DNA of 64,000 nt. It comes from Diphasiastrum complanatum. Its lineage: Eukaryota > Streptophyta > Lycopodiopsida > Lycopodiales > Lycopodiaceae. The stretch covers positions 29,284-93,283 of the forward strand of contig MU831981.1 in assembly GCA_029204225.1 (NCBI GenBank), read 5' to 3'. This document shows positions 1 to 14,948 of this stretch, one piece after another (within the stretch, counting starts at the first letter, position 1; each line of letters begins with the position of its first letter). Made by a program: the position numbers and the translations under genes. The notes under the pieces were generated by a model. It was not told where the DNA came from and did no database searches. It saw only the letters and a program-made list of their open reading frames with translations.

Positions 1-829
1 GTGAAGGAGCCAAAGCCATGAGGTTAGGTGCCAATCTTCCTAAACTTTTTTGGATTTTTTCACATAGAGCACCATGTTTAGAATCATCTATCTCAACAAA
101 ACCAATCAATTATTCAACTAGTTCATAGATGTCTTAGACAACCATAGTTACAGAAACTACGTAGGCATCAAGGACGACATGATTCTGCACTTCAACTTAG
201 TCGATAAGACAAAAGAAGAATAAATAGTATACTATTCACTCTCAAAAGTAGAAACATCAATAATCATTCACACATTATACAATCATTGAGGAGCACAGAG
301 TGTATTAGAGTTGAACGAATGTAAATGAGATTGTTGTAATGAAATCTACTTGTCAGTATACAAGCCTAGAAGAACAATTCAGAACTGGAGGATATTGCTA
401 ATTACATTATTGATGTGATTCATCTAATGCTTTTATGTGCATCTTACTTTGTATATATATATACAATGCATTGTTAATGTATTGGTCGTCAGCCTTTAGG
501 CTGATTGTACAGTAAGGCGATTGTGAAATCTCGGTCGATAGTAGTAACGATAGTCATTGAGACGTGAAGTGTAGTCGTTGGGTTCGAACATCTTCTAAAG
601 ATTGTCTTGCCAATGGTGTCGACCATTGAATGTTGAAAGATTGTCAAGTCGAGGGATTGTCGACAAACTTGCATGTATTTCTGCAGGTTCTTCATCTGCA
701 ACAAGTTTCCGAGTAAACAACTAGGGTTGGGACTCTATTGTGGATACCTGAAAGGAATAGATAGTAATGTATATATAGGCAACTAGATCAAATGGGGTTT
801 GAAGTGGAATTAAATTTCCAACACTCCCC
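1..829. other. No gene seen; probable LTR or flank sequence
   Basis: No coding family recognised. Bases 760-815 (TATATATAGG, then AATTTCCAACACTCCCCC) look like retrotransposon LTR border sequence next to the Copia remnant that follows, but no second LTR was found in the window. Confidence 0.3.
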
Positions 830-1742
830 CATAATTGGAAAAGGTGGTCTTCCTAGATGACAAATTTTATGATTTTAAAATAAAGAAACATGAACCTATT
901 TTTGGCTCAAATAAAAAATCATCGACTATAAATATAAAAAACAACTCTGTCTCGACTCCTCCCACTCCATATAGTGCACCTTGTCATTATTCTTCTAATT
1001 CAAATTACGATGAACAACAAAATGTTCAATGATCAGCTTGAATGATGCATCCACTAAAAAGGTATACTCTTCAAAATTTATGGATAGCAGTAGAAGAGCC
1101 ACTTATTGTTCAAGATGCACTATCAAATGCAGAATATGATATGTGAAATGATGTGATGGATAGTGATATAATTCACTAATCAAGAATCTGACATGGACTC
1201 TTGTTGAACCACCAGCCAAGATCATTGATTGCAAGTGGATCTTCAAGAGAAAGCACACTCTCTCAATTCATGTCAAATCCAAAAATCCAACATTGGAAAG
1301 CACTCAAAAGAGTGATGAACTATATTCAAACAACAAAGAACCAAGTTCTTTGTTATTATGGTAATTCTGCTACAACATTGTGTCTATTCGGCTATTTTGA
1401 TTCGAATTGGAGAGGAGACTTAACACCAAAAGCTCTAATTTTGGCTATTGTTTCTATTTAACTTTTGCATCAATTTTTTGAAATAGCAAAAAACAGAAGT
1501 CAATTTCATTGTCCTCAATTGAAGCCCAATGTGTAGCATCAACACAAGCAACTAAAGAAGCCATCTAGTTAAGACTTCTTCTACGGGATCTAAACTTCAA
1601 ACTAAACAAACCAACTACCATTTGTTGCAATATTAATAGTTGCATTCAATTTACTCTCAATCTTAGATTTCATTTTAGGACTAAACATATCGAAATTTAA
1701 TTTAATTTTGTTTGAGAGAAAATACATTCAAAAAATATAGAG
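830..1742 (+). mobile_element. Copia retrotransposon remnant (pre-RT, RT start, RNase H)
   Basis: Plus-strand fragments in Copia order: VVFLDDKFYDFK and EPIFG (spacer after integrase), then NLTWTLVEPPAKIIDCKWIF (start of the reverse transcriptase), then directly the RNase H region with LSQFMSNPKIQHWKALKR, GYFDSNWRGDL and KQKSISLSSIEAQ. The whole catalytic core of the RT is missing at about 1240, and there are stops and frameshifts. It is a dead internal-deletion copy. Confidence 0.75.
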
Positions 1743-1744
1743 CT

Positions 1745-2440
1745 AAATATTGACTTGGTACTAGTTCAGTCAAATTTCTTCCTTAGTTCTGATGAAATTT
1801 GAGCATAATAGACACATCTGAAAACTCTTGGATGATCTACGAATGATTTTGTACCTGACCAAACCTCTTTAGAATTTTATGTTGATTTCCTTGGTATTGC
1901 AATGATCTGAACATTGTAGGCTGTTGCAATTGCTTCTACCTAAAACTTGTTCGAAAGATTACCAGCAAGTAACATGGCCATATCTTGCTTACTAAACAAG
2001 AGTTCGATTCTTTCATTTAGCTACTTTGTTATGTTGAGGACTGTAGGTCAAAAAATATTGTCTCTAAATCTCAGATTCACTGAGAAAGTCCTTTATAGCA
2101 TTTGAGATAAACTCTCCCCCTCCATATGTCCGTAGGGCTTTGATCTTCTTTCTTGTCTGAGTTTCAGATAGTCGTCTGAATTGTTGAAAACACAGACATG
2201 TTTTTAATTTGTTTTTGATGAATCTGACAATGAAAAATTGTGGAAAATCGTCGATGAATGTAATGAAATACATTGATCCTTCACATGATGGGATTTGCAG
2301 TGAATCAGATGCAAAGCATGAGGTGAGTTCTAGTTGCTCATTTAAAGTTTCCCACACTTTTAGAACATGTTTAAATGTCAAGGGAGGCATAAACCATTGT
2401 CCCTTATTGATCTAAAGTTTAGGAGAAACATAGACCCTTG
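1745..2440 (-). mobile_element. Copia integrase remnant
   Basis: Minus strand. The integrase core reads GSMYFITFIDDFPQF, ETQTRKKIKALRTYGGGEF, and further down EVWSGTKSFVDHPRVFRCVY. Frame breaks are present. It abuts the plus-strand Copia RNase H fragment head-to-head at about 1743, so it comes from a different insertion or a rearrangement. Confidence 0.7.
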
Positions 2441-4129
<1,689 letters not shown>

Positions 4130-5070
4130 TAACTCATCATCTCAAATTCTGATGAAAGCAAAGACTTGGTTTCATGCAACAACTAATCAGAATTGCTGAT
4201 AATTAAAGAATCATCAACATATAATGCTATTATAACATAGGTTGATCCTTTTCGTTTGAGATACACATTAGAGTCTGTGGAACAAGAAGTAAAATTATGC
4301 TGCAACAAAAAGTGGTTGATTCTTTCATACCAGGCCCGAGGAGCTTGCTTGAGGCCATATAGTGCCTTGTGCAATTTACATACCAAATGCTCTTGGCCTT
4401 GAAGGATGTAACCTTTTGGTTGATAAATGAATATGTCTTTTTTTTATATCCGTGAAGGACCGTTGTCTGGACATCCATCTGGTAAATGTCCAGATCCTCT
4501 GCAATAGCTATAACCAGCAAGGTGCGAATAGATTGATACTTTACCACTGGACTGAAGGTGTTAGTGTAACCTATTCCATATACTTTCTCAAATCCTTTAG
4601 CCACCAATCGAGCTTTCCATTGGATACTGATCCATCTGGCTTAAGCTTTAGCTTGAAGATCCACTTAGATTCAATAGGTTTAATGCCTACAGGAGGATTA
4701 ACAAGACTCCAAGTCTTGTTCTTCATCAAGGAATGGTACTTAGCATCTATGACAGCTTTCCATTCGTCTGCATTGGGCATTGACAGTGCTTCTGCAATAG
4801 TGGCAGGTTCATCATGACTGATGAATGCCTGAGGGACAAAATGATCAGGTTGTTGTCGTTGTCTTGCATAACTTCAAACTACATGTGCTTGAGTGGATGT
4901 TTCTCCTAGGTAGATGACAGGAACAGCTTCAGCCTCCAATTATTCCAAGGAGATCCACAAGAGATGGAGCTAGCAATACTAATTTTTGTGGACAAGGAAA
5001 GGCAAGTTGGAGAGGAGATATCTTGTACTTCATTTGTCAAATTTTGTAATGAAGCTGCTTTGAAGTCTAA
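4130..5070 (-). mobile_element. Copia reverse transcriptase remnant
   Basis: Minus-strand RT with frameshifts: [83 protein letters not shown] and the catalytic ALYVDDSLIISNS. It stops at the (CT)n tract at 4004-4124, and the RNase H part is absent. Upstream sequence to about 5070 looks like the integrase-RT spacer. Confidence 0.8.
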
Positions 5071-5795
5071 ATAATGAAATAATGGTGGTTTTCATATTTC
5101 ACAATAACATATCACACGGATTCCAACGTGGGCATCCGATGGATTCTTATAAATGTTTTATTTGATGTGCCGAAATCCGACATCGAGACAAAAATTCCAA
5201 AACTGGACGTCCGATGATCGGGAAATTGTGGTGGAAACCAATTTTCAAAGTAGACATTAAAATCTGACAACTCGACGTGGATATGGCGTGGAATATTTTT
5301 TTTTAAATAAAAATTACGTGTCATCCGATGTGGACGTCGAAATCTGATGTCCACGTCAGCAATTCAAATGCGTGTCTTTGACTTCTGACTTCTGACATCC
5401 GCCGGGCCCTGACCGACACGGACGTCGGATTTCGATGTCTGTGGATTTTTGGAGAATTCACGCGACCTCCTCTCACTCTTTTTTGCAGGTTGGAGCGATT
5501 GAAGGTGAGCTTGGAGCATTTCTTGTGTTTAGAGCTTGGATATTGAAGATTATTTGATGCTTTTGATGCATAGAGGTTGGTGCTTGAAGATATTGAAAGC
5601 TTTTGGAGTTTATGTTTTGCTTTTCTTTTAAAGATAAAGTTTGTTTTGTTTGTTTTTTTGAAAGAAAGTGAAGAGGGGAAAGATAAGTGTTTGAATAGAT
5701 AATGTTAAGTGTTAAGTGTTTGAATAGATAGTGTTAAGTGTTAAGTGTAAAGTAAATGAAGATAGTTTTTTATGATAAATGAATCTTAGATTTGT

Positions 5796-6110
<315 letters not shown>

Positions 6111-6480
6111 TGTATGTGTGTGCGTGTAATAGACTATTATTTTTGAATTGCTTGTGTATGTGACAAAGATATTCAAAAAAAAAAAAAAGAGCAAGAAGAG
6201 CGAACAAGCTTGCACTCAAGCTTCAAGCTTACCAGTCAGTTTATGTTGTTTCAAATTTTTGATTATTTGAATACATTACCCAACATAGTGAAAAAGTCAA
6301 ATGTAATTCATCACTTTCATTTTTTAAAAGCAATGTCATATTTTATCACATACACTAGGAATTAATTAGTATGAAAGAGTGAAATGTAGGTAAATAAAAT
6401 TCTCAATCCTAGGAAAGTGTGTAGCCCTTACTTTTCTCCCATTAAAGGCCAGGTTCTAATCTTTCCTTGAATGGAAAAAC

Positions 6481-6918
6481 CTATACGTCGCAGGGAGGGA
6501 ATATGAGGTGACATCCTGAAATAGGACATAACCGTAAGGTTCGGGTATTGTAATTATGACATTCAACTCTAATTATAATAAAAGTATCGTCATTTTTGTC
6601 ATTCTCATCATCACACAAGTCTTGACACTCATCTGAATCTAGGTCTAAGTATAATCGTAGGTTTTTTATCATGTCTCTTTGATAATGTGAGGTACCCTCA
6701 TATTCAACCTCCTCCTCTTCTAGTTCTATCTCATCCAAATGTGGGGGCCTCAAATTACCCTCAATTTGGCCTTGTACGATCGTAGTAATCTCATCATTTG
6801 AAATTGTATCTTCTTCTCTTGTCATTTCCATATCATTTTCAGGTTCTTCCAAAAGTTCAAAATTGGGTGGTGGTTCGTCATGTGTATCCAATATTACAAT
6901 ATCTTTTCCTTCAAACAC
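6481..6918 (-). pseudogene. Acidic C-terminal ORF of the CACTA element
   Basis: 145-codon ORF rich in Asp/Glu (ELEEEEVEYEG, DLDSDECQDLCDDENDKND) lying between the DUF4216-like region and the 3' terminal repeats. It fits the acidic tail commonly seen after DUF4216 in plant CACTA transposases. Its 3' end is present in copy B at 54.00-54.12 kb. Not an independent host gene as far as can be seen. Confidence 0.5.
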
Positions 6919-8700
6919 ACATCATTTTCTTGTATTAAGTTGGATCACATACCACCATCTTGGGTCTATTCGATATGGATAAAATATAATTTGTCAAAGA
7001 ATTAAAAAAATTAAGTTCGTCTTATAAGATCGATACATAAATAAGACATTGAGAATATTAATGACATTGGATTGTAGAGAATATTAATCACTTGTTCGCA
7101 ATGTCGTGGCAATACTAAAGTGTCATGAGAGTCCATCGATATACATTTTGTTTTTTTATGTCATAAAAAAAGTATTTGTTGTTAGTTTTGTAATCGACTT
7201 CATAAATATGTTGCAATGTGCCGACATAGTCTAGGTCACCCGAAATGACATTTAAGTCTCTCACTAGAACGACTCTCTTGTTGAAAGTTGGTCATTATAC
7301 CACAATCATATGTACGTCGCTTGTTGTCAATTCTCTCAACATGATAATGATGTCCATATGCCCACATGGCAGTGTATGATTTATTCCAAAACACACAAAA
7401 AAAAAAACAAATTTGTGTAAATTAAAGTACTATTTATATATTGAGTAGTACAAAAACAAAACTTCACAAAGACAATACTACACTAACCTTCCATCCACAT
7501 CCACGAACAAATTTCCATTCTAAATCGGTCACTTCTTCTCCATTTTTGGATGCTTTTAGCATCGTATCAAAAATCCATTCACAAGTGCATTTTGAAAATA
7601 AAGGTTCCAAAGGTTCGCCGTTCTCCAATGCTCTCCTTCTTCTTCGATTGATATTTCTTCTTCGTTTCAATGTTATGTTTTTTTCTTTTTTGGCTTCTTC
7701 ATACCTTGAAATCTATTTTTCCAATTGTTCACAGTTATATAATATGAACGTGTCAATTTTCTCTTCTAATTGAGATGAAAGTCTATTTTGCACACCATTT
7801 CCTTGTGGTACTTCACCCTTAACATGTTCATCTTCTTCTTCACACCACATTTTTGGATTTGCGGGATGCAATTGTCAGATTAATTTTGTGATATGAAACA
7901 AAGATTCTTGTACAAGCCAACCTTCTGCAATGCTACCTTTTGGCCTTGCCTGTCTCAAAAAGCCCTTCAAAACTTTCATAAAATGCTCAAGGTTGTGCAC
8001 AAGTCCTGCAATTGATACTTCTTCGACCAAATGCACTAGAAGATGAACTTGTATATCCAAAAAGAAAGTTGGAAAATCTCTTTCCAACAACATACCATTT
8101 CAATCATTTGGATTTTTATGGAATCCAATTCATTATTTTTTATTTCTTTAGAGGAAATCCACCTGCAAGATTGATATAACATTAGGTTATTTAGCACATA
8201 AAAATATTGAAGTAGCACATATTTATACAAGTGTTTAAGAAGATATACAAACCTAATCATCGATGATAAAATGTAAAGCATATTTTATACATCATTGTAA
8301 TGTAACATGAGTTGTAATCCGATGTGGTGAAACCTGCATAGTTCATATACCAAATGTGAGATAAGCTTAGTCAAATGTACTCAAACGCTAAACCCTAAAA
8401 CAGATTCGTATGATTTGATACATACCTAAACATTCACTTAAACCAAGATAGTCATGCATCGTCCACATTAGAATTCCACGACTTTGAAAGAACATGCATT
8501 CCACTTGGATTTGCCTTGGCTTTTGAAAGATAAGGCTTTATCATCACCCTCATTGATGGAGAATTTTAATAGCCTAATTACTTGAAGCTTTTTACTCTCT
8601 AGGGCCATCGACACACTTTCGACTTGATCCAAAGATAGTTCTAATATTATGGCATAAGATTGAACAATATTAGAAAAGTCTTCTCTTAAATATTTAACAA

Positions 8701-9535
8701 CAATTGCACTAATTTATTATTATTAATAGGATTTCTTATACAAACTCTTTATTTAAGTCCTTAACTCTCGAAACAAACTAATTCTGGGCTTCCAAGTAAA
8801 ATAATTGGTCCATGTCAATACATCACTAGATTCCATCAAATAGGCATTCATAGAAGCCATAGAATCAAGATGATAGGGCCCTATTTATCCACCTAATGCA
8901 TGATATCATCCAAAAACATTTGTGATATTACATTATATATCACCTCAGCACTCCAGTGGCTCTAAGAGGCACTTGAGGATTATCAAAATCTTTTTCTTAG
9001 GAGTCATTGTTGTTGGCTATACACATTAAGCGTGTTATTATTTTATCTCCACGAAGAAGACCCGCAAACATACAACTCCTAAGAAGAGTAGTAATCTTCA
9101 AGAAAAAGTTGGCAAAAAATGTCAATGCTCGCATATTTCTCTTTCAGCTTCATCTTTCGCAAATGGCTATAGTGAAGTACGCTAGGTTGATGCTACTATA
9201 ACACAAATTTTAGAGTGAATATCGTAAATACTATTCCTTAACTTTTTGTCCTTGCTCCCTCAAATCTCTCACAACCTTTTGTCAATTCCAATCATTATTT
9301 GCAATGCCAAAAGGCGAATGTCCTCAAAGGGACAGAAAATCAAATGACGATACAAGTGTTGTCTACTTGTGGAATGAAGTGCAAGAATCAGAGTTTTGAA
9401 ACAATGAAACTTTGTGTCTCCAACAATGTTACACATAATTGATTCTCTCAAGTCGTTTGTGTTAGAAATAAATACTAGCAACTATGCTATAGGAGTAATC
9501 CCACTTTGAGATAGTAGACTGGTTGCATTTGAGAA
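8701..9535. other. No gene seen
   Basis: AT-rich, with short ORFs only. Part may be further degraded CACTA sequence, but no motif is readable. Confidence 0.3.
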
Positions 9536-12000
9536 TAGAAAGCTAGATCCTCCTACTCAAGGGTGGTATTTCACATATGATAAACAATTTTTTGCTATTA
9601 CAAATGCACTTAAACTCTGGAGAAGTACCAAAAGGATACGTCAAATTGTATTCATGATGCCTTATGCAAGATTGGAGAAGTTAATCAATTAAGCTTTTCT
9701 AAGATTCAATCTAAGTTGTATCTATCCTATAAATATTTGTGTAAGACCGACATGCACTTCGAATAGATGTCTTGGCAAATAATTCTAGATCTAGCATTAG
9801 GGGAACTTCGGACTCAATATGGCCCTTTAAGAATGTAGAAAGAGAGCATCATTAGACTGCCCAACTTCAATTTCAGGCAGCCACTTTTGAGATAAACCAA
9901 TTACACTAAAATTCAAAATGAAGTGGGTGGGAAACCCAAGGCTGTCCTCGCGCATATGTCATCGCGTCGCATCATGCCTCGCCACATGCGGAAGGCAGGT
10001 GGAGTGAGCACATGTGGAGGAGGAAAATAGATTGCCTCTAGTAAAAGAAGTGTAGCATCTCTTTACACCATTACGTAGATCATGAAAAATTGCACACTTT
10101 TTCTTTTTGGATCACTTCAATCCAACACATAGTTAAAACATTATGGCAGTTTGAAGATTCATACCCTACCTGATATCGGAGCCGAGCGACCAATGACCTA
10201 TTCACACTGAACATAATGCTCTGTTCGCGTGGCTGAGATATTGTAGCATCCGTTTACACCATTGCATAGATCATGAAAAACTGCACACTTTTGCTTTTTG
10301 GATCACTTCAATCCGACGCACGATTAAAAAGTTATGGTAGTCTGAAGATTCATACCTTACCTGATATCGGAGCCGAGCGACCATGACCTGTTCTCATTGA
10401 ACATAATACTTTGGTCGCACGGCTGAGATATCGGAGCCAAGTGACCCATGGCCTTTTCTCACTGAACATAATGCTCTGGTCGTGTGGCTACGATATCAGA
10501 GCTGCGCGACCAGAGCATTACGTTCAGTGAGAAGAGGCCATGGGTCGCTCAGCTCCGATATCAAGAAAGGTATGAATCTTCAGATGGCCATAACTTTTCA
10601 ACCGTGTGTCGGATTGAAGTAATCCAAAACGAAAAAGCGTGCAGTTTTTCATGATCTAAGCAATGGTGTAAACAGATGCTACAATATCTCAGCCACGCGA
10701 CCAGAGCATTATGTTCAGTGTGAAGATGTCATTGGTTGCTCGGCTCCAATATCAGGTAGGGTATGAATCTTCAAACTGCCATAACTTTTTAACCGTGCAT
10801 CGGATTGAAGTGATCCAAAAAGAAAAAGTGTGCAGTTTTTCATTATCTACGTAATGGTGTAAAGAGATGCTACACTTCTTTTACTAAAAACAATCTATTT
10901 TTCTCCTCCACATGTGCTCACTCCACCTGCCTTCCGATGGTGAGGCACGACGCGACACGACGACATATGCGTGAGGACATGGCCTTGGGTTTCGCACCCA
11001 CTTCATTTTGAATTTCAGTGTGATTGGTTTATCTCAGAAATGGCTGCCCGAAATTGAAGTTGGACCGCCACCGTTACAATCTAGCACACATGAAAATACA
11101 CCATTGGGCCATGTGGACATACAACCTTTGAAAAGTCAAAGAAAGCATCTTTATAAAAGGCCCTTTTGGATTCAAGAGTTCCCGTGATGTAATATACTTC
11201 CAATGCAAAATACCAAGATTTTCTTCGAAATTAAAATTCTAAAAAATATTCTATCAAAAATGGATTATTTTTCATAATAAAAAATATATGTGTGCCAGAG
11301 AACAAAAGAACTAGGGCGCAAATATTGCAAGTGTTATGACAGCCCGTGTGCCAAACACCCACGCGCACAAAAACACTCGACATACTTTTCAAAAAAAAAA
11401 AAGGTCGAAACTAAAAAATCAAGTAGAGGCATAACGCAAATGCAACCGATGCATATGTTTTGTAAATGAAACTAAAAGAGAAGGCCATTGACTTATTACT
11501 TCCATTGGAAATTATCAAAAGAAAATGATAAAATATTTTCATGGATTTTGTGATTGGACTTCCTCAAACAAAAAGACAAAATGATGCTATTTGAATAACA
11601 ATTGACTAACTAACTAACACAATGCAATTCATTGTAACATATATCTATCCAAGCTTCTAAACTTGCATTAGTTTTCATGAAAAAATTGTTCATGCTATGT
11701 GGATTGTCAAATGATATTGTTAGTGATCAAGCCAAATTTTGACATATGATCTGTAAGAAATTATAGACCAAATTAAGTCTAGGCTCATCAAATCATCCAA
11801 AGTCGGATGGTCAGACTGAGCGAACAAACGAGTCAATTGAAGATACACTTCATCCACATGTTTCCAAAAAACAAAGATTGGAAAAGGCACCTCTCAATAA
11901 TTCAATTGGCATATAATAGTACGTGTGCCACTTGTTGTAATAAGGGCTATGTACTTGGGCCTAGAGACTCCTACCCTATTAGTATGGATTGGGAGTGAGG
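9536..12000 (+). mobile_element. Gypsy retrotransposon remnant, split by a foldback
   Basis: RNase H motif WYFTYDKQFFAITNALKLWR at about 9570-9630, then integrase pieces after the foldback: DKIFSWIL (about 11530) and the block HPKSDGQTERTNESIEDTL (about 11795-11850), followed by a shifted frame WKRHLSIIQLAYNST. Many stops. Reads plus strand. The sequence at 9861-11063 interrupts it. Confidence 0.7.
9861..11063. repeat. 1.2-kb foldback (long inverted repeat) with nested 190-bp units
   Basis: The left arm begins CCAACTTCAATTTCAGGCAG (9861) and the right arm ends with its reverse complement (AAATTGAAGTTGG, 11051-11063). Centre near 10495, where GCTCTGGTCGTGTGGCT faces GCTGCGCGACCAGAGC with almost no loop. 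Each arm holds about two tandem copies of a 191-bp unit (starts 10051 and 10242 on the left, mirrored at about 10678 and 10870). Arms differ by scattered substitutions and about 60 bp of length. No ORF. Inserted in a Gypsy remnant. Confidence 0.9.
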
Positions 12001-13788
12001 ACTCTTGATCATTCATTATATCTACCTAGGAGAAGTTGGATTGCAGTGCGCATGTGCATAGCCAGAATGAATCTCATCGGAGGTGGGTGATGGTTGAAGG
12101 TGCTGGTGACAATATGGGACATCATTAGTGTTCAAATCTTGCTTGATTCCAAGTTTTAAGCATGGGGCATGAAGGGTGGATATGGATTGGATCTTGCTGC
12201 AAAGTGGATCGTGAGCTTCCTGTTTCTTGTGATCATTGGCCCCTAGTTGTTTTGGGATTTGGACTACATAACCAACCAAATGTCATAGGCAATGCAAGTA
12301 GTCTAAGAAAACAAATACACTAAGCAATGACTTGTATGAACAATATAGCACAATAGCAAGAACATTGCAAAGACAATAATGAGCCAGAACAGAAAATATT
12401 TAGCTTAAGTCTTATCTATTGGGGGAGTATTACAAGGTGTATATTCCCTTTAGTATTACACTCGATAATATTAAAAATGAGAAATATAAGATGAACATTC
12501 TAAGCCTATTAAGTCCACTCAAATGCTCTCAAACTATAAACTTTATTGTGCATGATAAAAGCTATAAGTATAAACATCGCTACTAGTGTGATCATAGTCC
12601 AGGAATGAGGGCCTATCACATGCATACACAATTTCAACATCCATATTCATGGATTGATACAAAAAGGGCATCACTTCATGTTAGAAAATGCAAAAATAGC
12701 TACCTTCAATTGGCTCCTCATGACAGTCCCTGTTAGCCATTCTCATTCCAATATGAGAAAGAGCCCTCTGATCAATATTGATAATGGGTAAATGAAAGAC
12801 TTTTGTGACTTATAAGCCCTTGATAGTTGAGGAACTTATTCTGCAGGTTCCAGAACCTCCCAATATTCCATGATTAGAACTGACTCCCTTGATATGGAAT
12901 CATGAAGCACAGCTTTGATCCACCACCAGTTTAAACTAGCAAAGCTCAATTGAACTAAAGATACTCAATGTAACAATCAAGAAAATACCTCACTGAGACT
13001 GGTGGTTAAAGCTAATCCTACAAACAGTAGTCCTGAAGGCATTTTCCTTGAAGGAAAACCAATATGTCAGAAGCATCTGAGTGCCTCAAGCAAGCAAGTG
13101 CCTCATAAAATGGTGATATTATACATTTCAAGAGCTCTTGCCTCTTGAGGCTCACTGTAAGCATCTATTATACAATCGATGAGACTGCAAAGCTACTGTT
13201 AAAATAAAAAGAGAGTAAATCTGGGGTTCTAAATAGTTATAACCAGCAGGATCTTGTCACTGTAAGAAACAGGGGCGGCGTTTCCCTTCTGAATAGATGT
13301 CAGCATTTTTTACTCCCTGCCACAGCACATGCGCATCTAGTAAAGCGTCCTCAAGAAACCTAATACAGCTCAGACTTATGGCATATGCCTAGCAGCACCC
13401 TTTATGCAATATGTCATTTCTAACCAAATGTATGGCATTATGCACTGTCATACTGCTAACACCTGCTCTGAGTATCAAAGACAACCTCTATTTTGTAATA
13501 GTAGAGATTAGCAGAAGGTCAAACAACTGTTAGTTTGAACTGTATCCTCATCATGGCAGGCTTAATATTCTCATCTACACAAGAATCACTAATATTATGA
13601 CGACGATTATACAATTGTAACCAGATTAAACCAACTAGTTCCAACATGATAAAGGCCGCCACATAATACACGCCAATATATATCATGGAACCACTATTAT
13701 CAGTTAGATAATAATGTACCCTTAAATTGACAATGGGCACTTAAAATATAAATAAGAATGTATTCAAATAAATATCCCAACTATAATA
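12001..13788. other. No gene seen; RAD21 3' flank
   Basis: No domain or repeat recognised. The part next to 13788 must contain the RAD21 3' UTR on the minus strand. No clear polyadenylation signal was identified. Confidence 0.4.
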
Positions 13789-14017
13789 TCAAATTTCTGC
13801 CTTCATCAGCTTTGCTCGTGCTGAGATTTCAATATCGTCAAATGGCCCAGCTTGTTGAACATGGATGTAATCCTTGGTCTTCAGCACCTGTACAGAATAT
13901 GAGATGACCATTAGCTCCTCAACATTTTCAAAAATTTCATCCCACTAGAGTTGACTGCACAGATAAGAATTATCACATCAAGTTTGATAATAGATAAAAG
14001 CCAGGTCAAATGTGGAT

Positions 14018-14099
<82 letters not shown>

Positions 14100-14249
14100 A
14101 ATGTCTCAAAAAACATGCGAGCGGCTTCCTTTCTATTTTTCCCAACAAGCAGCTGCTCTAATCCCAGCTTTGGAGGCCCAACTTCTTCCAAATTCTTTGA
14201 GTTTGTCTCTAAAGCTTGAAAAGTTGCTCGCAGATACTGACTAACCGCC
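13789..14249 (-). CDS. RAD21: RAD21 exons 14-15 (C-terminal winged helix)
   Basis: Exon 14 (14099-14249) joins exon 13 (SVRTR) to [14 protein letters not shown] and [19 protein letters not shown]. Exon 15 (13789-13887) gives [20 protein letters not shown] and ends [10 protein letters not shown], stop TGA. This is the Rad21/Rec8 C-terminal domain that binds the SMC1 head, and its length and motif order are normal for the family. The 211-bp intron begins GTCTCTCT because the exon 14 donor lies at the edge of a CT/TG microsatellite. Confidence 0.93.
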
Positions 14250-14916
14250 CTGCAACACAATATGGATAAACATGATGCCTAGAAATTCATACAACTTTGA
14301 AAAATGTCAAATTACAGCTCCAGTCAAGTTTAAGCCTGCTTGAATGTTGAAACATGATAAAATTTGCTTGTGTATTTGCAACCACGATAAGTTCAGCTGT
14401 ATTACTGAACAAAAAATAATACGATAAGAAAGTAATGAAGAGTTTTATGCGAGACTGCAACCAGCAGGAGAGATGCAATGATCAATGCCTCCATTATGCG
14501 AAGAGGAGACAGAATCACATCATGGGAGACATGGTGCAATTAGTTCAGAAGAACCCATGAATGGGCCAGGAGTGAATGGGGAATCAGTTGACGAGGATGA
14601 GAGACAAACTTTACTAGTGATTTCGAAGTGACCATATGAGTCCTAAGAAATCCAAAGTTCTCAGATCATGTTGGTCCATCTTATATACTCTTGAGAGGTG
14701 TCAAAATCATCATTAGATCCGATCTTAGTTTGAGATCTATTGTCCTTCTTATGAGTGAATGTCAATCAAGGGAAGGGAAGAATCTTTGGTGATAGTAACA
14801 CTCTAGAAAGTGATCTTAAGAAACATAAAAAGCAGTTAGTGCATGGCTTATATCTCAAACCCTAGAAGATATTGACGGCGTGAACAAGGCAGGTTTGCAC
14901 CACAGGGGCCCAGCAT

Positions 14917-14948
<32 letters not shown>

